Origin: a virus | Direction: 5' to 3' (one strand) | DNA length: 53,593 nucleotides | IMG/VR virus record: IMGVR_UViG_3300006802_015709 | Coordinates: 1 to 53,593 of that record | Part shown: piece after piece, positions 32,679 to 40,899 of the stretch | Position numbering within the stretch: the stretch's first letter is position 1 | Layout: every line of letters begins with the position of its first letter | The notes under the pieces: generated by a model | Told to the model about the DNA's origin: nothing | The model's database searches: none | The model's input: the letters and a program-made list of their open reading frames with translations, nothing else | Position numbers and translations under genes: made by a program

Positions 32679-33109
32679 TGAAAGTACGTGTAAAAAAATT
32701 ATCAAAGAACGCTGTTATACCATCTTATGCTAAAGCAGGAGATGCCGGAATGGATTTCACTGCCATTGCAATGGAGGTAAACAAAGATTATATTGAATAC
32801 TTCACAGGTATTGCAGTAGAGATACCAGAAGGTCATGTAGGTTTGATTTTTCCTCGCAGTTCAATTAGCAAGACAAACCTGACACTATCAAATTCCGTAG
32901 GCGTTATTGATTCTGGCTATAGAGGAGAAATCAAATTTCGATTCCGATTCCCTGAGGGTATGCCATTCCCAATGGTTCGTAGATATTCAGAAGGAGATAG
33001 AATTGGTCAATTGATTATAATGCCATATCCTCAAATTGAAATGGAAGAAGTATCTGAATTAAGTGATACTGATAGAGGTGATGGTGGTTTTGGTTCATCT
33101 GGAAATTAA
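32678..33109 (+). CDS. dut: dUTP pyrophosphatase
   Basis: 143 residues. All five trimeric dUTPase motifs are seen: AGDAGMDFTA, GLIFPRSSISKT, NSVGVIDSGYRGEIK, EGDRIGQLIIM, and RGDGGFGSSGN. It removes dUTP and supplies dUMP for ThyX. It lies between gp45 and gp44 genes, 6 nt before the latter. Confidence 0.95.
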   Translation: MKVRVKKLSKNAVIPSYAKAGDAGMDFTAIAMEVNKDYIEYFTGIAVEIPEGHVGLIFPRSSISKTNLTLSNSVGVIDSGYRGEIKFRFRFPEGMPFPMVRRYSEGDRIGQLIIMPYPQIEMEEVSELSDTDRGDGGFGSSGN

Positions 33110-33115
33110 TATTAT

Positions 33116-34048
33116 ATGTTTGGAAATGTAGAAAATAGTCTATGGGTAGAGGCCGAAAGGCCTGCTACTCTAGACGGATATGTTGGAAATGAGCATATCG
33201 TAAGTAAAGTAAAAGTATATTTAGAATCAGGAGATGTACCTCATCTTCTATTATATGGTAGTGCAGGTACTGGTAAAACTACATTAGCTAAAATCATTGC
33301 TAATAATGTTGATGCCGATGTAATGTATCTAAATGCATCTGATGAGAACAATGTAGAAACGGTTAGAGAGAAAGTTAAAAACTTTGCTAGTACCATTGGA
33401 TTCCGTAGATGGAAGATTTGTATATTGGATGAGTCAGATTACTTAACGGCCAATGCTCAAGCAGCTCTTCGTAATCTAATGGAGACATTTTCCAAGACTA
33501 CGAGATTTATATTAACATGTAATTATGTTGAAAAGATCATCGATCCCATTCAATCTCGCTGCCAGGTATTTGGAATAGAGCCACCATCGAAATCGGAAGT
33601 AGCTAAGCGAGTAGTATCTATATTACAAAAGAGAAATATTACATTTGATAATAGTGATATAGTTACAGTTGTCAATAACGGTTATCCAGATATTCGTAGA
33701 ATACTTAATACATGCCAGAGTCATGTAGTTAATGATACATTGAAACTAGATAATCATAGTATCGTACAAGCCAACTACATGACTAAATTACTTGCAATAT
33801 TGCAAAGTGATCTAGATAAAAAAGAAAGTTTTAAACAAATTCGTCAATTGCTTGCGGATAGTAAAGTAAGAGATTTTACAGCACTATATCGCTTTCTTTT
33901 TGATGAAATTGATAATTACGCAAGTGGACATATTGCAAGTTGTATTTTGATACTTGCAGAAACACAAGCACAAGATGCTATGGTAGTAGATAAAGAATTA
34001 CATGTCATGGCTATGATGGTAAAATTACTAACAGAAATAAAAGGATAA
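33116..34048 (+). CDS. 44: Clamp loader large subunit (gp44)
   Basis: 310 residues. AAA+ motifs are GSAGTGKTT (48-56), CILDESDYLTANAQAAL (Walker B and following), a sensor FILTCNYVEKI, and the QSRCQ arginine-finger SRC motif. With gp62 it loads the gp45 ring on primed DNA. It is followed 2 nt later by a zinc-ribbon gene and then gene 62. Confidence 0.92.
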   Translation: MFGNVENSLWVEAERPATLDGYVGNEHIVSKVKVYLESGDVPHLLLYGSAGTGKTTLAKIIANNVDADVMYLNASDENNVETVREKVKNFASTIGFRRWKICILDESDYLTANAQAALRNLMETFSKTTRFILTCNYVEKIIDPIQSRCQVFGIEPPSKSEVAKRVVSILQKRNITFDNSDIVTVVNNGYPDIRRILNTCQSHVVNDTLKLDNHSIVQANYMTKLLAILQSDLDKKESFKQIRQLLADSKVRDFTALYRFLFDEIDNYASGHIASCILILAETQAQDAMVVDKELHVMAMMVKLLTEIKG

Positions 34049-34049
34049 A

Positions 34050-34292
34050 ATGAGTAAAGTTCTAGGAATGGATGGTCAGCAACAAGACCCGACACAATTA
34101 CGCATTAATGCAAAAGATCTTAAAGATCTGACATGTGATGAATGTGGAAGTAAAGTATTTCGTGAGGCGACAATGTTTAAGCGGCTATCGGCTTTAGTAT
34201 CACCTACTGGTAAGGAACAGATTATACCTATTCCGGTTTTCAGATGTGATGAGTGTAACAATATCAATGATGAATTCTTGCCTAAGGGATAA
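34050..34292 (+). CDS. Small zinc-ribbon protein
   Basis: 80 residues with two C-x2-C knuckles: DLTCDECGSKVFRE and VFRCDECNNIND, separated by about 36 residues. This fits a zinc ribbon. It is embedded between genes 44 and 62 and overlaps the latter by one base, so it may be a replisome or transcription accessory. Not further recognised. Confidence 0.65.
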   Translation: MSKVLGMDGQQQDPTQLRINAKDLKDLTCDECGSKVFREATMFKRLSALVSPTGKEQIIPIPVFRCDECNNINDEFLPKG

Positions 34293-34738
34293 TGACCGCG
34301 AAAAAACCAGCAACCATATTTGATCATCTTGCCAATTTAACTCATAAGAAAGTCTCATGGGATAAATTAAGCGAGGCAGATCAGAAGTCGTTTAGCCCGT
34401 ATTTGATAAACCGCTGGCTTTCTATGAATCCGGATTTTATTGAATTAGTTGATATGTTACAGCAATATACTATCGGTATATTAGATAAAAAGCAGGTATA
34501 TCAACTGTATTACGAGTTGTTACCTCGGCAAAAGACCTTTTCTAAGTATATCAAAGGAAAGAAAGAGAACAAGTATAATGCTGATCTCTTGAAGTTCATA
34601 TGTGAACGATTTTGGGTGAATAAAGATGAAGCAGCTGAATATTTAGAATTACTTCCAAAAGAGGAATTGATATCTGAATTAAAGCGCTACGGCAACGATG
34701 ACGGTACTATTAAAAAATTATTAAGGAAGCCAAAATGA
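34292..34738 (+). CDS. 62: Clamp loader small subunit (gp62)
   Basis: 148 residues matching the gp62 pattern of T4-type phages: TIFDHLANLTHKKVSWDKLS, SFSPYLINRWLSMNPDFIEL, KYIKGKKENKY, and a C-terminal LISELKRYGNDDGTIKKLL. It has no ATPase motif, as expected; it completes the loader with gp44. Overlaps the next gene by 4 nt. Confidence 0.82.
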   Translation: MTAKKPATIFDHLANLTHKKVSWDKLSEADQKSFSPYLINRWLSMNPDFIELVDMLQQYTIGILDKKQVYQLYYELLPRQKTFSKYIKGKKENKYNADLLKFICERFWVNKDEAAEYLELLPKEELISELKRYGNDDGTIKKLLRKPK

Positions 34739-35100
34739 CAAAAAATCAAGATGTGAAACCACAATCTATAAATTATATAGCAATTCTAGAGCGCGAATAT
34801 CCAACTATATTCGAAGGCTATAATCAGATCTTACATGAACAATTTGAATTATTTGCTAAAAAGCATCTCGATTACGGTATGGGAAATATTTCTCAGGGCA
34901 CTAATTTAGAAACAGCAGATGAAAAAGAATTTGCATTATCAGGATTGTTCTTCAGGTTAAATGATAAAGTAAACCGATGGAAGAATTTGCTAGTAAATAA
35001 ACGTGAAGCAAATAACGAATCATTGGTAGATACTTACCGAGATATCACAAATTATGGTATTATTGCTCAGCTAGTAGAACGCGGTCAATGGAAAAAGTAA
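34735..35100 (+). CDS. Nmad1-like (DUF1599) protein
   Basis: 121 residues. FAKKHLDYGMGNISQGTNL, LSGLFFRLNDKVNRWKNL and SLVDTYRDITNYGIIAQLV follow the nucleotide-modification-associated domain 1 pattern (DUF1599). The family is often found near DNA base-modification or nucleotide genes, and its reaction is unknown to me. Here it follows gp62 and precedes a nuclease. Confidence 0.65.
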   Translation: MTKNQDVKPQSINYIAILEREYPTIFEGYNQILHEQFELFAKKHLDYGMGNISQGTNLETADEKEFALSGLFFRLNDKVNRWKNLLVNKREANNESLVDTYRDITNYGIIAQLVERGQWKK

Positions 35101-35108
35101 TTTGTATA

Positions 35109-35129
35109 TTGCAATAAATTTCTTATATT
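35109..35129 (+). promoter_or_regulatory. Class B motif TTG-N12-TATATT
   Basis: TTG, 12 bases (CAATAAATTTCT), TATATT, ending 5 nt before the ATG at 35135. It explains why the upstream in-frame start at 35102 is unlikely: that start lies inside the motif region. Confidence 0.55.
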
Positions 35130-35134
35130 TAAGT

Positions 35135-36088
35135 ATGAAAGAATCTAATTATTTAAGTCCATTAGTAAAGTTTAGCATTCGCGAGCCACAAAAGGATGAG
35201 AGAAAGATTTCTTATTCCCAATACTCGATGTATGAAACATGTCCCAAATCTTGGGAATTAGCTTATGCACGTGGATTAAGAGAATATCAGCAATCTATTC
35301 ATACTCTCTTTGGCACTGCTTTCCACGAAACACTGCAGACATATCTAACAGTAATGTATACCAAATCAATTAAAGCTGCAGATGAACTTCCATTGCAAGA
35401 AATGCTACAAAATAGCATGAAGGAAGAATATATCAAAGCAACTGAAGCTGGTATAACTGGATTCACTACCAAAGAAGAAATGGCTGAGTTTTATACTCAT
35501 GGAGTTGAGATTTTGGAATGGATTAAGAAAAATCGCGGTAAGTATTTTACCAATCAGAATTGGGAGCTAGTAGGAATAGAAGTACCGATATGCCATCCGG
35601 TATCCGAATCAAATGACCATGTTATAATGATTGGATTTCTAGATGTAGTATTGCGTAATACAAAGACAGATGAAATTGTCATTATAGATATCAAGACTAG
35701 CACAGCTGGTTGGAATAAGTATCAGAAAGCAAATAAGCTTAAGGCATCTCAATTGGTATTATATAAGGAATATTATGCTAAACAATTCGGAGTTGATGTT
35801 GAAAAGATACATATTGAATACTTTATAGTAAAGCGTACTCTAATGGAAGGTGCAATGTTTCCTCAGAAAAGAGTGCAACAATTCAGACCCGCTTCAGGTA
35901 AGCCAACTCGTAACAAGCTTATTAAGAGTTTAGATTCATTTGTTGAATCTTCATTTGGTAAAGATGGCTCATATAATCTTGATAGAGAATATCCAGCTGT
36001 AGGTGGAAAGGGGTTGAAAAATTGCCGTTACTGTTTGTTTGCAGACCGCGAAGATCTTTGTCCTAAGGCAAATAGAATACGAGAATGA
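35135..36088 (+). CDS. PD-(D/E)XK nuclease with Fe-S cysteines (AddB/Cas4-like)
   Basis: 317 residues from the ATG at 35135. The core is SYSQYSMYETCPKSWELAYA, GTAFHETLQTYL, then EIVIIDIKTSTAGW, where D-x-K is the catalytic pair, and QLVLYKEYYAKQFGV. Four cysteines, one in ETCPKSW and three in LKNCRYCLFADREDLCPK near the end, fit the 4Fe-4S cluster of AddB/Cas4-type nucleases. It probably trims DNA ends in recombination or degrades host DNA. It overlaps the SLOG gene by 4 nt. Confidence 0.8.
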   Translation: MKESNYLSPLVKFSIREPQKDERKISYSQYSMYETCPKSWELAYARGLREYQQSIHTLFGTAFHETLQTYLTVMYTKSIKAADELPLQEMLQNSMKEEYIKATEAGITGFTTKEEMAEFYTHGVEILEWIKKNRGKYFTNQNWELVGIEVPICHPVSESNDHVIMIGFLDVVLRNTKTDEIVIIDIKTSTAGWNKYQKANKLKASQLVLYKEYYAKQFGVDVEKIHIEYFIVKRTLMEGAMFPQKRVQQFRPASGKPTRNKLIKSLDSFVESSFGKDGSYNLDREYPAVGGKGLKNCRYCLFADREDLCPKANRIRE

Positions 36089-36483
36089 AGATAGCTATTA
36101 TTGGTAGTAGAGAATGGAGCAATACACGTAAAATAAAAGACTTGCTATCATCTCTCAAACAAAAATTTGGTGATGATTTGGTTATTATTAGTGGCGGTGC
36201 GAAGGATGGTGCTGATGCATATGTAAAAAAATATGCTATTGAATTTGGATTGAATTATCAAGAATATAATCCAGCACATACGCAGCGCAATCTATATTCA
36301 GCAATGCCAGATTCATACTATTCAAAGCCATATCATGTAACTCAGTTCCATCATAGGAATATGTTAATAGCAAAAGCATGTGATCGAATGATTGCTTTGG
36401 TACCTGGAGAAGTTACAAAAGGAACTGCCAGTGCAATCAAATATGCAAAAAAATTAGATAAACCAGTAGTAATATTATCATGA
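36085..36483 (+). CDS. SLOG-family nucleotide-binding protein (DUF2493-like)
   Basis: 132 residues. KIAIIGSREWSNTRKI, VIISGGAKDGADAYVKKYA and ALVPGEVTKGTASAIKYA mark the SLOG Rossmann-like fold that binds nucleotides. An insertion with HVTQFHHRNMLIAKACDRM follows the usual pattern. Possible roles are sensing nucleotide derivatives or nucleotide metabolism. Coupled to the nuclease gene before it and the membrane protein after it. Confidence 0.75.
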   Translation: MKIAIIGSREWSNTRKIKDLLSSLKQKFGDDLVIISGGAKDGADAYVKKYAIEFGLNYQEYNPAHTQRNLYSAMPDSYYSKPYHVTQFHHRNMLIAKACDRMIALVPGEVTKGTASAIKYAKKLDKPVVILS

Positions 36484-36692
36484 AAACAGTTAAAAGTTAT
36501 TTCACAAAGACCTTTGGCAAATATATGGCTAAATGGCAAGCAGGATTCTTTATAACCACTCCATGCATGTATCTATTTACAGATGTGCTAGAGTGGCCAC
36601 ATTGGGCAACTGTTATAGGATTCCAATGTGTAGGTGCCATTGTATTTTGGCCTATTGATACTTACATTTTCTCTAAGAAAAATGAAGATTAA
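36480..36692 (+). CDS. Small two-helix membrane protein
   Basis: 70 residues with two hydrophobic helices, about 19-37 (WQAGFFITTPCMYLFTDVL) and 43-61 (ATVIGFQCVGAIVFWPIDTY), and lysine-rich ends. Not recognised. Overlaps the SLOG gene by 4 nt, so it ends the operon started at 31962. Confidence 0.6.
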   Translation: MKTVKSYFTKTFGKYMAKWQAGFFITTPCMYLFTDVLEWPHWATVIGFQCVGAIVFWPIDTYIFSKKNED

Positions 36693-36705
36693 ACACGTTA
36701 ATGCA

Positions 36706-36713
36706 TATTTATA
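36706..36713 (+). promoter_or_regulatory. Class A motif TATTTATA before the glycosyltransferase pair
   Basis: TATTTATA followed by TTAAAGGAG, 13 nt before the ATG at 36727. Together with its ribosome-binding site this is the best class A example after 8576. Confidence 0.55.
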
Positions 36714-36726
36714 TTAAAGGAGTTAC

Positions 36727-38181
36727 ATGCAACAAATCAAGCTTCCGAAGTTACGGAAAATAGATCCAAACAAACCTAAAAAGAAGAAAATACTTCTGTT
36801 ATCAGATGACCTGCGAATGCATTCCGGCATTGCCACGATGTCACGTGAGTTTGTATTAGGTACCTGTGCACATTATGATTGGGTTCAAATAGGTGGCGCT
36901 ATCAAACATCCTGATCAGGGTAAGGTATTTGATATTTCAGCTGATGTGGCAAAAGAAACGGGTGTAGAAGATGCATCCATTAAAATATATCCATGTGATG
37001 GATATGGTAATGCCACTATACTACGACAAGTCATCCAAATTGAAAAACCAGATGCAATACTACATTTCACTGATCCTAGATTTTGGCAATGGCTATATCA
37101 AATAGAACATGAAATTCGTCAAAATATTCCGTTGATGTATTATAACATATGGGATGATTTGCCTTATCCAACCTGGAACGAGTCATATTACGAATCATGT
37201 GATTTGCTTATGAACATATCTAGACAAACACAAAATATTGTAAAAAATGTATTACAGAAATTTCCTAAGCCGGATTGGGCAGTGCAATGGGTACCTCATG
37301 GCGTTAACGAGAAAAAGTTTTATCCTATTACTCCTTTGTCTGCAGATTATGATGAGTATACTAAATTCAAAGAAGAATTTCAAAAAACAAATAATGTAGA
37401 TTTCATTGTATTTTGGAATAACCGAAATATTCATAGGAAGCATCCAGGAGATGTAATTCTAGCATTTAATGAGTTTTGCAATTCACTACCAAAGGAAAAA
37501 GCTGAAAAATGTGCATTGCTAATGCATACACAACCTGTAGATCAGAATGGTACGGATTTATATGCAGTTAAACAAGCTGTATGTCCTAAGTACAAGGTAA
37601 TCTTCAGTGATAAGCCTTTAGATACCAAAATGATGAACTTCCTTTATAATATTGCAGATGTAACTATCAATATTGCATCAAATGAAGGATTTGGTATTTC
37701 TTGGTGTGAATCACTTCATACTGGTACCCCTATTATTAATAATGTAACCGGTGGTTTGCAGGATGGATGTAGATTTGTGGATGACGAAGGTAAGTGGATT
37801 GAATTTGATACAGAATTCCCTACCAACCATACAGGTAAATACACATTCCATGGCAGATGGTCTAAACCGGTATTTCCTAGCAATAGATCTTTAGCAGGTT
37901 CGCCATCGACACCGTTTATATTTGATGATAGAGCAGATTTCCGAGATGCAGCCCAAGCTATTAAGTATTGGTATGATATCACTCCAGAGGATAGAGAAAT
38001 AATGGGTAATGATGGTAGAGAGTGGGTATTAGGAAATGAATCAAATATGTCGGCACGAAGAATGTCAGAACGATTTATCGAATGTATTGATGAGTGTTTA
38101 GAAAAATGGACGCCACGTGAAAGGTTTATATTGCATGCGGTTAAGCCTCAAAAGATTAATGAAAATATGGGAGTATTATGA
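36727..38181 (+). CDS. GT-B glycosyltransferase 1 with KLPKL tag
   Basis: 484 residues. N-terminal GT-B domain (KILLLSDDLRMHSGIATMS, LHFTDPRFWQWLYQ, YYNIWDDLPYPTWNESYY) and C-terminal domain (VDFIVFWNNRNIHRKHPGD, NIASNEGFGISWCESLHTGT) with the acidic EGFG motif of GT4-type enzymes. Residues 4-12 read IKLPKLRKI, a tag repeated at the C-terminus of the next enzyme. It likely transfers a sugar to an unknown acceptor. Overlaps the next gene by 4 nt. Confidence 0.8.
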   Translation: MQQIKLPKLRKIDPNKPKKKKILLLSDDLRMHSGIATMSREFVLGTCAHYDWVQIGGAIKHPDQGKVFDISADVAKETGVEDASIKIYPCDGYGNATILRQVIQIEKPDAILHFTDPRFWQWLYQIEHEIRQNIPLMYYNIWDDLPYPTWNESYYESCDLLMNISRQTQNIVKNVLQKFPKPDWAVQWVPHGVNEKKFYPITPLSADYDEYTKFKEEFQKTNNVDFIVFWNNRNIHRKHPGDVILAFNEFCNSLPKEKAEKCALLMHTQPVDQNGTDLYAVKQAVCPKYKVIFSDKPLDTKMMNFLYNIADVTINIASNEGFGISWCESLHTGTPIINNVTGGLQDGCRFVDDEGKWIEFDTEFPTNHTGKYTFHGRWSKPVFPSNRSLAGSPSTPFIFDDRADFRDAAQAIKYWYDITPEDREIMGNDGREWVLGNESNMSARRMSERFIECIDECLEKWTPRERFILHAVKPQKINENMGVL

Positions 38182-39497
38182 AAAAGACAGTTATAGTAAT
38201 GGGGCCAGTAGCTACACGAAGCGGGTACGGAAATCATACAAGAGATATTGTTAGATCGCTTATCAACTCGGATAAGTATGATGTGAAAGTAATATCATTA
38301 CCATGGGGCGAATGTCCTATGACAGCATTAGATCCGGAAGCAGATGTAGATATTATCAATTGCATTGCAACTACACAAATCAATTATCAACCTGATATTC
38401 ATATACAGGTATCAGTACCAAATGAGTTTCAAGCTTTTGGTAAATACAATATTGGTATTACCGCAGGTATTGAAACAACGGTCTGTGCTCCTGAATGGAT
38501 TGAAGGTTGCAATCGAATGGATAAAATCATTACAGTATCAGAGCACTCAAAGAAAGTATTTCAGGATACGGTATTTGATAAAGTAGATGATAAGACCAAA
38601 CAAAAAGTTGGTGAGCTTAAGTTGGAAAAGCCAATTGAAGTGCTATTCGAAGGCGTTGATGTTGATATATTCCATAAAGAATCCAATATCGAACAAACGG
38701 TTATTGACCAGCTTCGAGAAGTAAAAGAATCATTTGCTTTCTTGTTTGTTGGGCATTGGTTGAAAGGTGATATTGGCCAGGATAGAAAAGATGTTGGAAT
38801 GCTTATCAAAGTTTTTGCCGAGGCATTTAAGAATAAAACATCACGCAATAAACCAGCATTGATTCTTAAGACTAGCGGTGCTACATTTAGCATTATGGAT
38901 AGGGATGCCATAATGGCTCGTATTAGTTCAATATTGGCGCCATACGGCAATAAAGCTCCAAATGTATATCTATTGCATGGAGACATGACTGAAGAGGAAA
39001 TCAATTCGTTATATAACCATCCTAAGGTCAAAGCAATGGTATCACTTACTAAAGGAGAAGGATATGGTCGACCATTAGCAGAATTTGGTACTAGTGAAAA
39101 ACCTATCATTGCTAGTGGATGGTCAGGTCATGTAGATTTCCTTAAGCCAGATTGCAGTATATTGCTTCCAGGTAAATTAACTGATGTACATGCTTCTGCC
39201 ACGGATAATCATATACTTGCACAAGGAAAGTGGTTTACGGTTGATTATGCAGTGGCAGCAAAAGCAATGCATGATGTAATGGAAAATTACGATCGATATA
39301 AAATAGGAGCTAAAAAGCAGGCTGAACATATCAATACCAATTTCACATTGGAAAAGATGGAAGAAAAGCTTGTTGAAATGATTGATTCGGCTGCTGCGAG
39401 TATACCACAACCGGTAGCACTTAAATTGCCTAAGCTTAAGAAAGTCGGTGAGGCCGAAGCACCAAAAATTAAATTACCAAAACTACAAAAGATTTGA
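38178..39497 (+). CDS. GT-B glycosyltransferase 2 with C-terminal KLPKL tags
   Basis: 439 residues. Rossmann halves VIVMGPVATRSGYGNHTRDI and AFLFVGHWLKGDIGQDRKDV, with the sugar-nucleotide motif VSLTKGEGYGRPLAEFG. The last 25 residues carry two copies of the tag, LKLPKLKKV (415-423) and IKLPKLQKI (431-439). The tag also opens the preceding enzyme, which suggests the two enzymes act together or bind one partner. Donor and acceptor are unknown. Confidence 0.8.
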   Translation: MKKTVIVMGPVATRSGYGNHTRDIVRSLINSDKYDVKVISLPWGECPMTALDPEADVDIINCIATTQINYQPDIHIQVSVPNEFQAFGKYNIGITAGIETTVCAPEWIEGCNRMDKIITVSEHSKKVFQDTVFDKVDDKTKQKVGELKLEKPIEVLFEGVDVDIFHKESNIEQTVIDQLREVKESFAFLFVGHWLKGDIGQDRKDVGMLIKVFAEAFKNKTSRNKPALILKTSGATFSIMDRDAIMARISSILAPYGNKAPNVYLLHGDMTEEEINSLYNHPKVKAMVSLTKGEGYGRPLAEFGTSEKPIIASGWSGHVDFLKPDCSILLPGKLTDVHASATDNHILAQGKWFTVDYAVAAKAMHDVMENYDRYKIGAKKQAEHINTNFTLEKMEEKLVEMIDSAAASIPQPVALKLPKLKKVGEAEAPKIKLPKLQKI

Positions 39498-39501
39498 AAA
39501 C

Positions 39502-40011
39502 ATGGAAATGAAATTAGATTACGATGAGGTATCTCCGGTAACCGGAAACAAATGTGTAATAGTAGAAGCAGATCCACATAATGGAGAAAATTCACGACTA
39601 TGTATGGAATCAGGATATACTACTAAAGATTCATGGAAAACTGGTTCAGAAGTCATAGAGAAGTATGAAGAGCATATAACTCAATTAATGCGAGATCTTA
39701 AACATGAAGATGATGATTTGGGATTAACATGGTATCCATCTACAATGGTTACTGGCACTACAATGCTATATCCTAAAGGAGAAACAAATGAAGATTGGGT
39801 ATGGGAAGTAGTAAAGGTAGTACCTATCATAGGAGATGATCGATTGAATTATCCAGTACCAGGTACGGAAGATCAATACTATACTAGTCGAGTTGACTTG
39901 GATAATGCCAAACAATATGCTCAAGCTGAATTTGTAAAAGCATTGGATGACTTTTATGCAAATGTAATAGAGGCCATTGCAAAAGCAGAAGAGGAGGTTG
40001 TTAATGGATGA
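39502..40011 (+). CDS. Unknown protein, 169 residues
   Basis: The ATG at 39502 is chosen; a longer frame from 39448 overlaps the previous gene. Sequence MEMKLDYDEVSPVTGNKCVI, with helices SEVIEKYEEHITQLMRDLKH and AEFVKALDDFYANVIEAI. Not recognised. Its length and the LTWYPSTMVTGTTMLYP segment suggest a globular protein. Overlaps the next start by 8 nt. Confidence 0.6.
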   Translation: MEMKLDYDEVSPVTGNKCVIVEADPHNGENSRLCMESGYTTKDSWKTGSEVIEKYEEHITQLMRDLKHEDDDLGLTWYPSTMVTGTTMLYPKGETNEDWVWEVVKVVPIIGDDRLNYPVPGTEDQYYTSRVDLDNAKQYAQAEFVKALDDFYANVIEAIAKAEEEVVNG

Positions 40012-40165
40012 GGCAGTAAAAAAACTAGTTGAGAAATATCCTAATGATGATGAACTAGGATATTGGCTCCGCGTACAATATTACCGGGAGCGAGAGAAAG
40101 AAAAGGAAACTATATCCCCAAACCAATTGAAAATGGATTTCAGTCATGAAAAGGAAAATGAATGA
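40004..40165 (+). CDS. Small charged protein, 53 residues
   Basis: The ATG at 40004 has GAGGAGG 6 nt before it. Sequence MDEAVKKLVEKYPNDDELGY, then WLRVQYYREREKEKETISPN. Helical and highly charged. Not recognised. Confidence 0.6.
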   Translation: MDEAVKKLVEKYPNDDELGYWLRVQYYREREKEKETISPNQLKMDFSHEKENE

Positions 40166-40241
40166 AAATAACGAATGGTTGCTATGGGCAGTTAGCTTAG
40201 CCACTATCATGTCATTGATGTTACTTAATTTTATGCAATGA
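40146..40241 (+). CDS. Very small membrane peptide, 31 residues
   Basis: The frame reads MKRKMNENNEWLLWAVSLAT, then IMSLMLLNFMQ: a basic start and one hydrophobic helix. It overlaps both neighbours, ending ATGA onto thyX. The start may be ATG 40146 or 40158. It could be a real toxin-like or regulatory peptide, or spurious. Confidence 0.4.
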   Translation: MKRKMNENNEWLLWAVSLATIMSLMLLNFMQ

Positions 40242-40879
40242 AGAATACTATAGAATTATTAGGCTATTATGGTTCAGACTTAACTCATGCGCAGTCTGCC
40301 TGGACATCTACATCTCGCGATTTGACAGAAGATAAACTAGCAAGAGTAGATAAACTACTCGATATGTTAGCCTCGGAAGGCCATCATACACCGTTTGAAA
40401 AGTCATCCTTGCATTTCCTGGTAACAGTAGATCAGGCAACTCATATACACCTCTTAAAACACCGTATAGGGGTGTCTATTAATGGAGAATCTGCTCGATA
40501 TAAAGAATTGAAAGAAGATAAGTCATATATACCACCGGATTGGCTAAATCAATTGAATTCTGATAAATGGGCAGGCTTATTGGAAGAATATTCTGCTCGA
40601 GCAAACGAAGCATATCATGAATGCCTAGAAGAACTAACTCCGGTATTAGGAAGAAAACGAGCTAAAGAATCGGCGCGGTTTTTCAAAATGATGAATAGTC
40701 AACTCACAATGGATGTAATGTTCAATTGGAGATCATTTTATCATTTTCAGAAACTACGTAATGATGAACACGCGCAATTGGAGGTACGGGAATTGGCACG
40801 AGAGATGTTGGAGTTGGTGAAGAATATCGAAGGTAATCCATTTGAAAAAACAATAAAGGCTTTTGGATTATTGAATTAA
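40238..40879 (+). CDS. thyX: Flavin-dependent thymidylate synthase ThyX
   Basis: 213 residues. SEGHHTPFEKSSLHFLVTVD, the signature KHRIGVSINGESARY (RHR-x7-S family, here K-HR and one residue longer), MNSQLTMDVMFNWRSFYHFQ and RNDEHAQLEVRELAREML mark ThyX. It converts dUMP to dTMP with FAD and methylene-tetrahydrofolate. Dut, RNR and ThyX together give the phage its dTTP supply. Confidence 0.9.
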   Translation: MKNTIELLGYYGSDLTHAQSAWTSTSRDLTEDKLARVDKLLDMLASEGHHTPFEKSSLHFLVTVDQATHIHLLKHRIGVSINGESARYKELKEDKSYIPPDWLNQLNSDKWAGLLEEYSARANEAYHECLEELTPVLGRKRAKESARFFKMMNSQLTMDVMFNWRSFYHFQKLRNDEHAQLEVRELAREMLELVKNIEGNPFEKTIKAFGLLN

Positions 40880-40891
40880 ATTCCATATATT
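40871..40891 (+). promoter_or_regulatory. Class B motif TTG-N12-TATATT before the glycan island
   Basis: TTG, 12 bases (AATTAAATTCCA), TATATT, ending 8 nt before the ATG at 40900. It overlaps the end of thyX. Confidence 0.5.
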
Positions 40892-40899
40892 GATAAGAT

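Noticed and set aside
33100-33120. TGG-N12-TATGTT before gene 44 as a class B motif
   Set aside because: The last hexamer contains the ATG of gene 44 itself, so a transcript from it would lack the start codon.
36727-39497. Recent duplication of the two GT-B genes
   Set aside because: Only the short KLPKL tag is shared; the catalytic domains and DNA differ widely.
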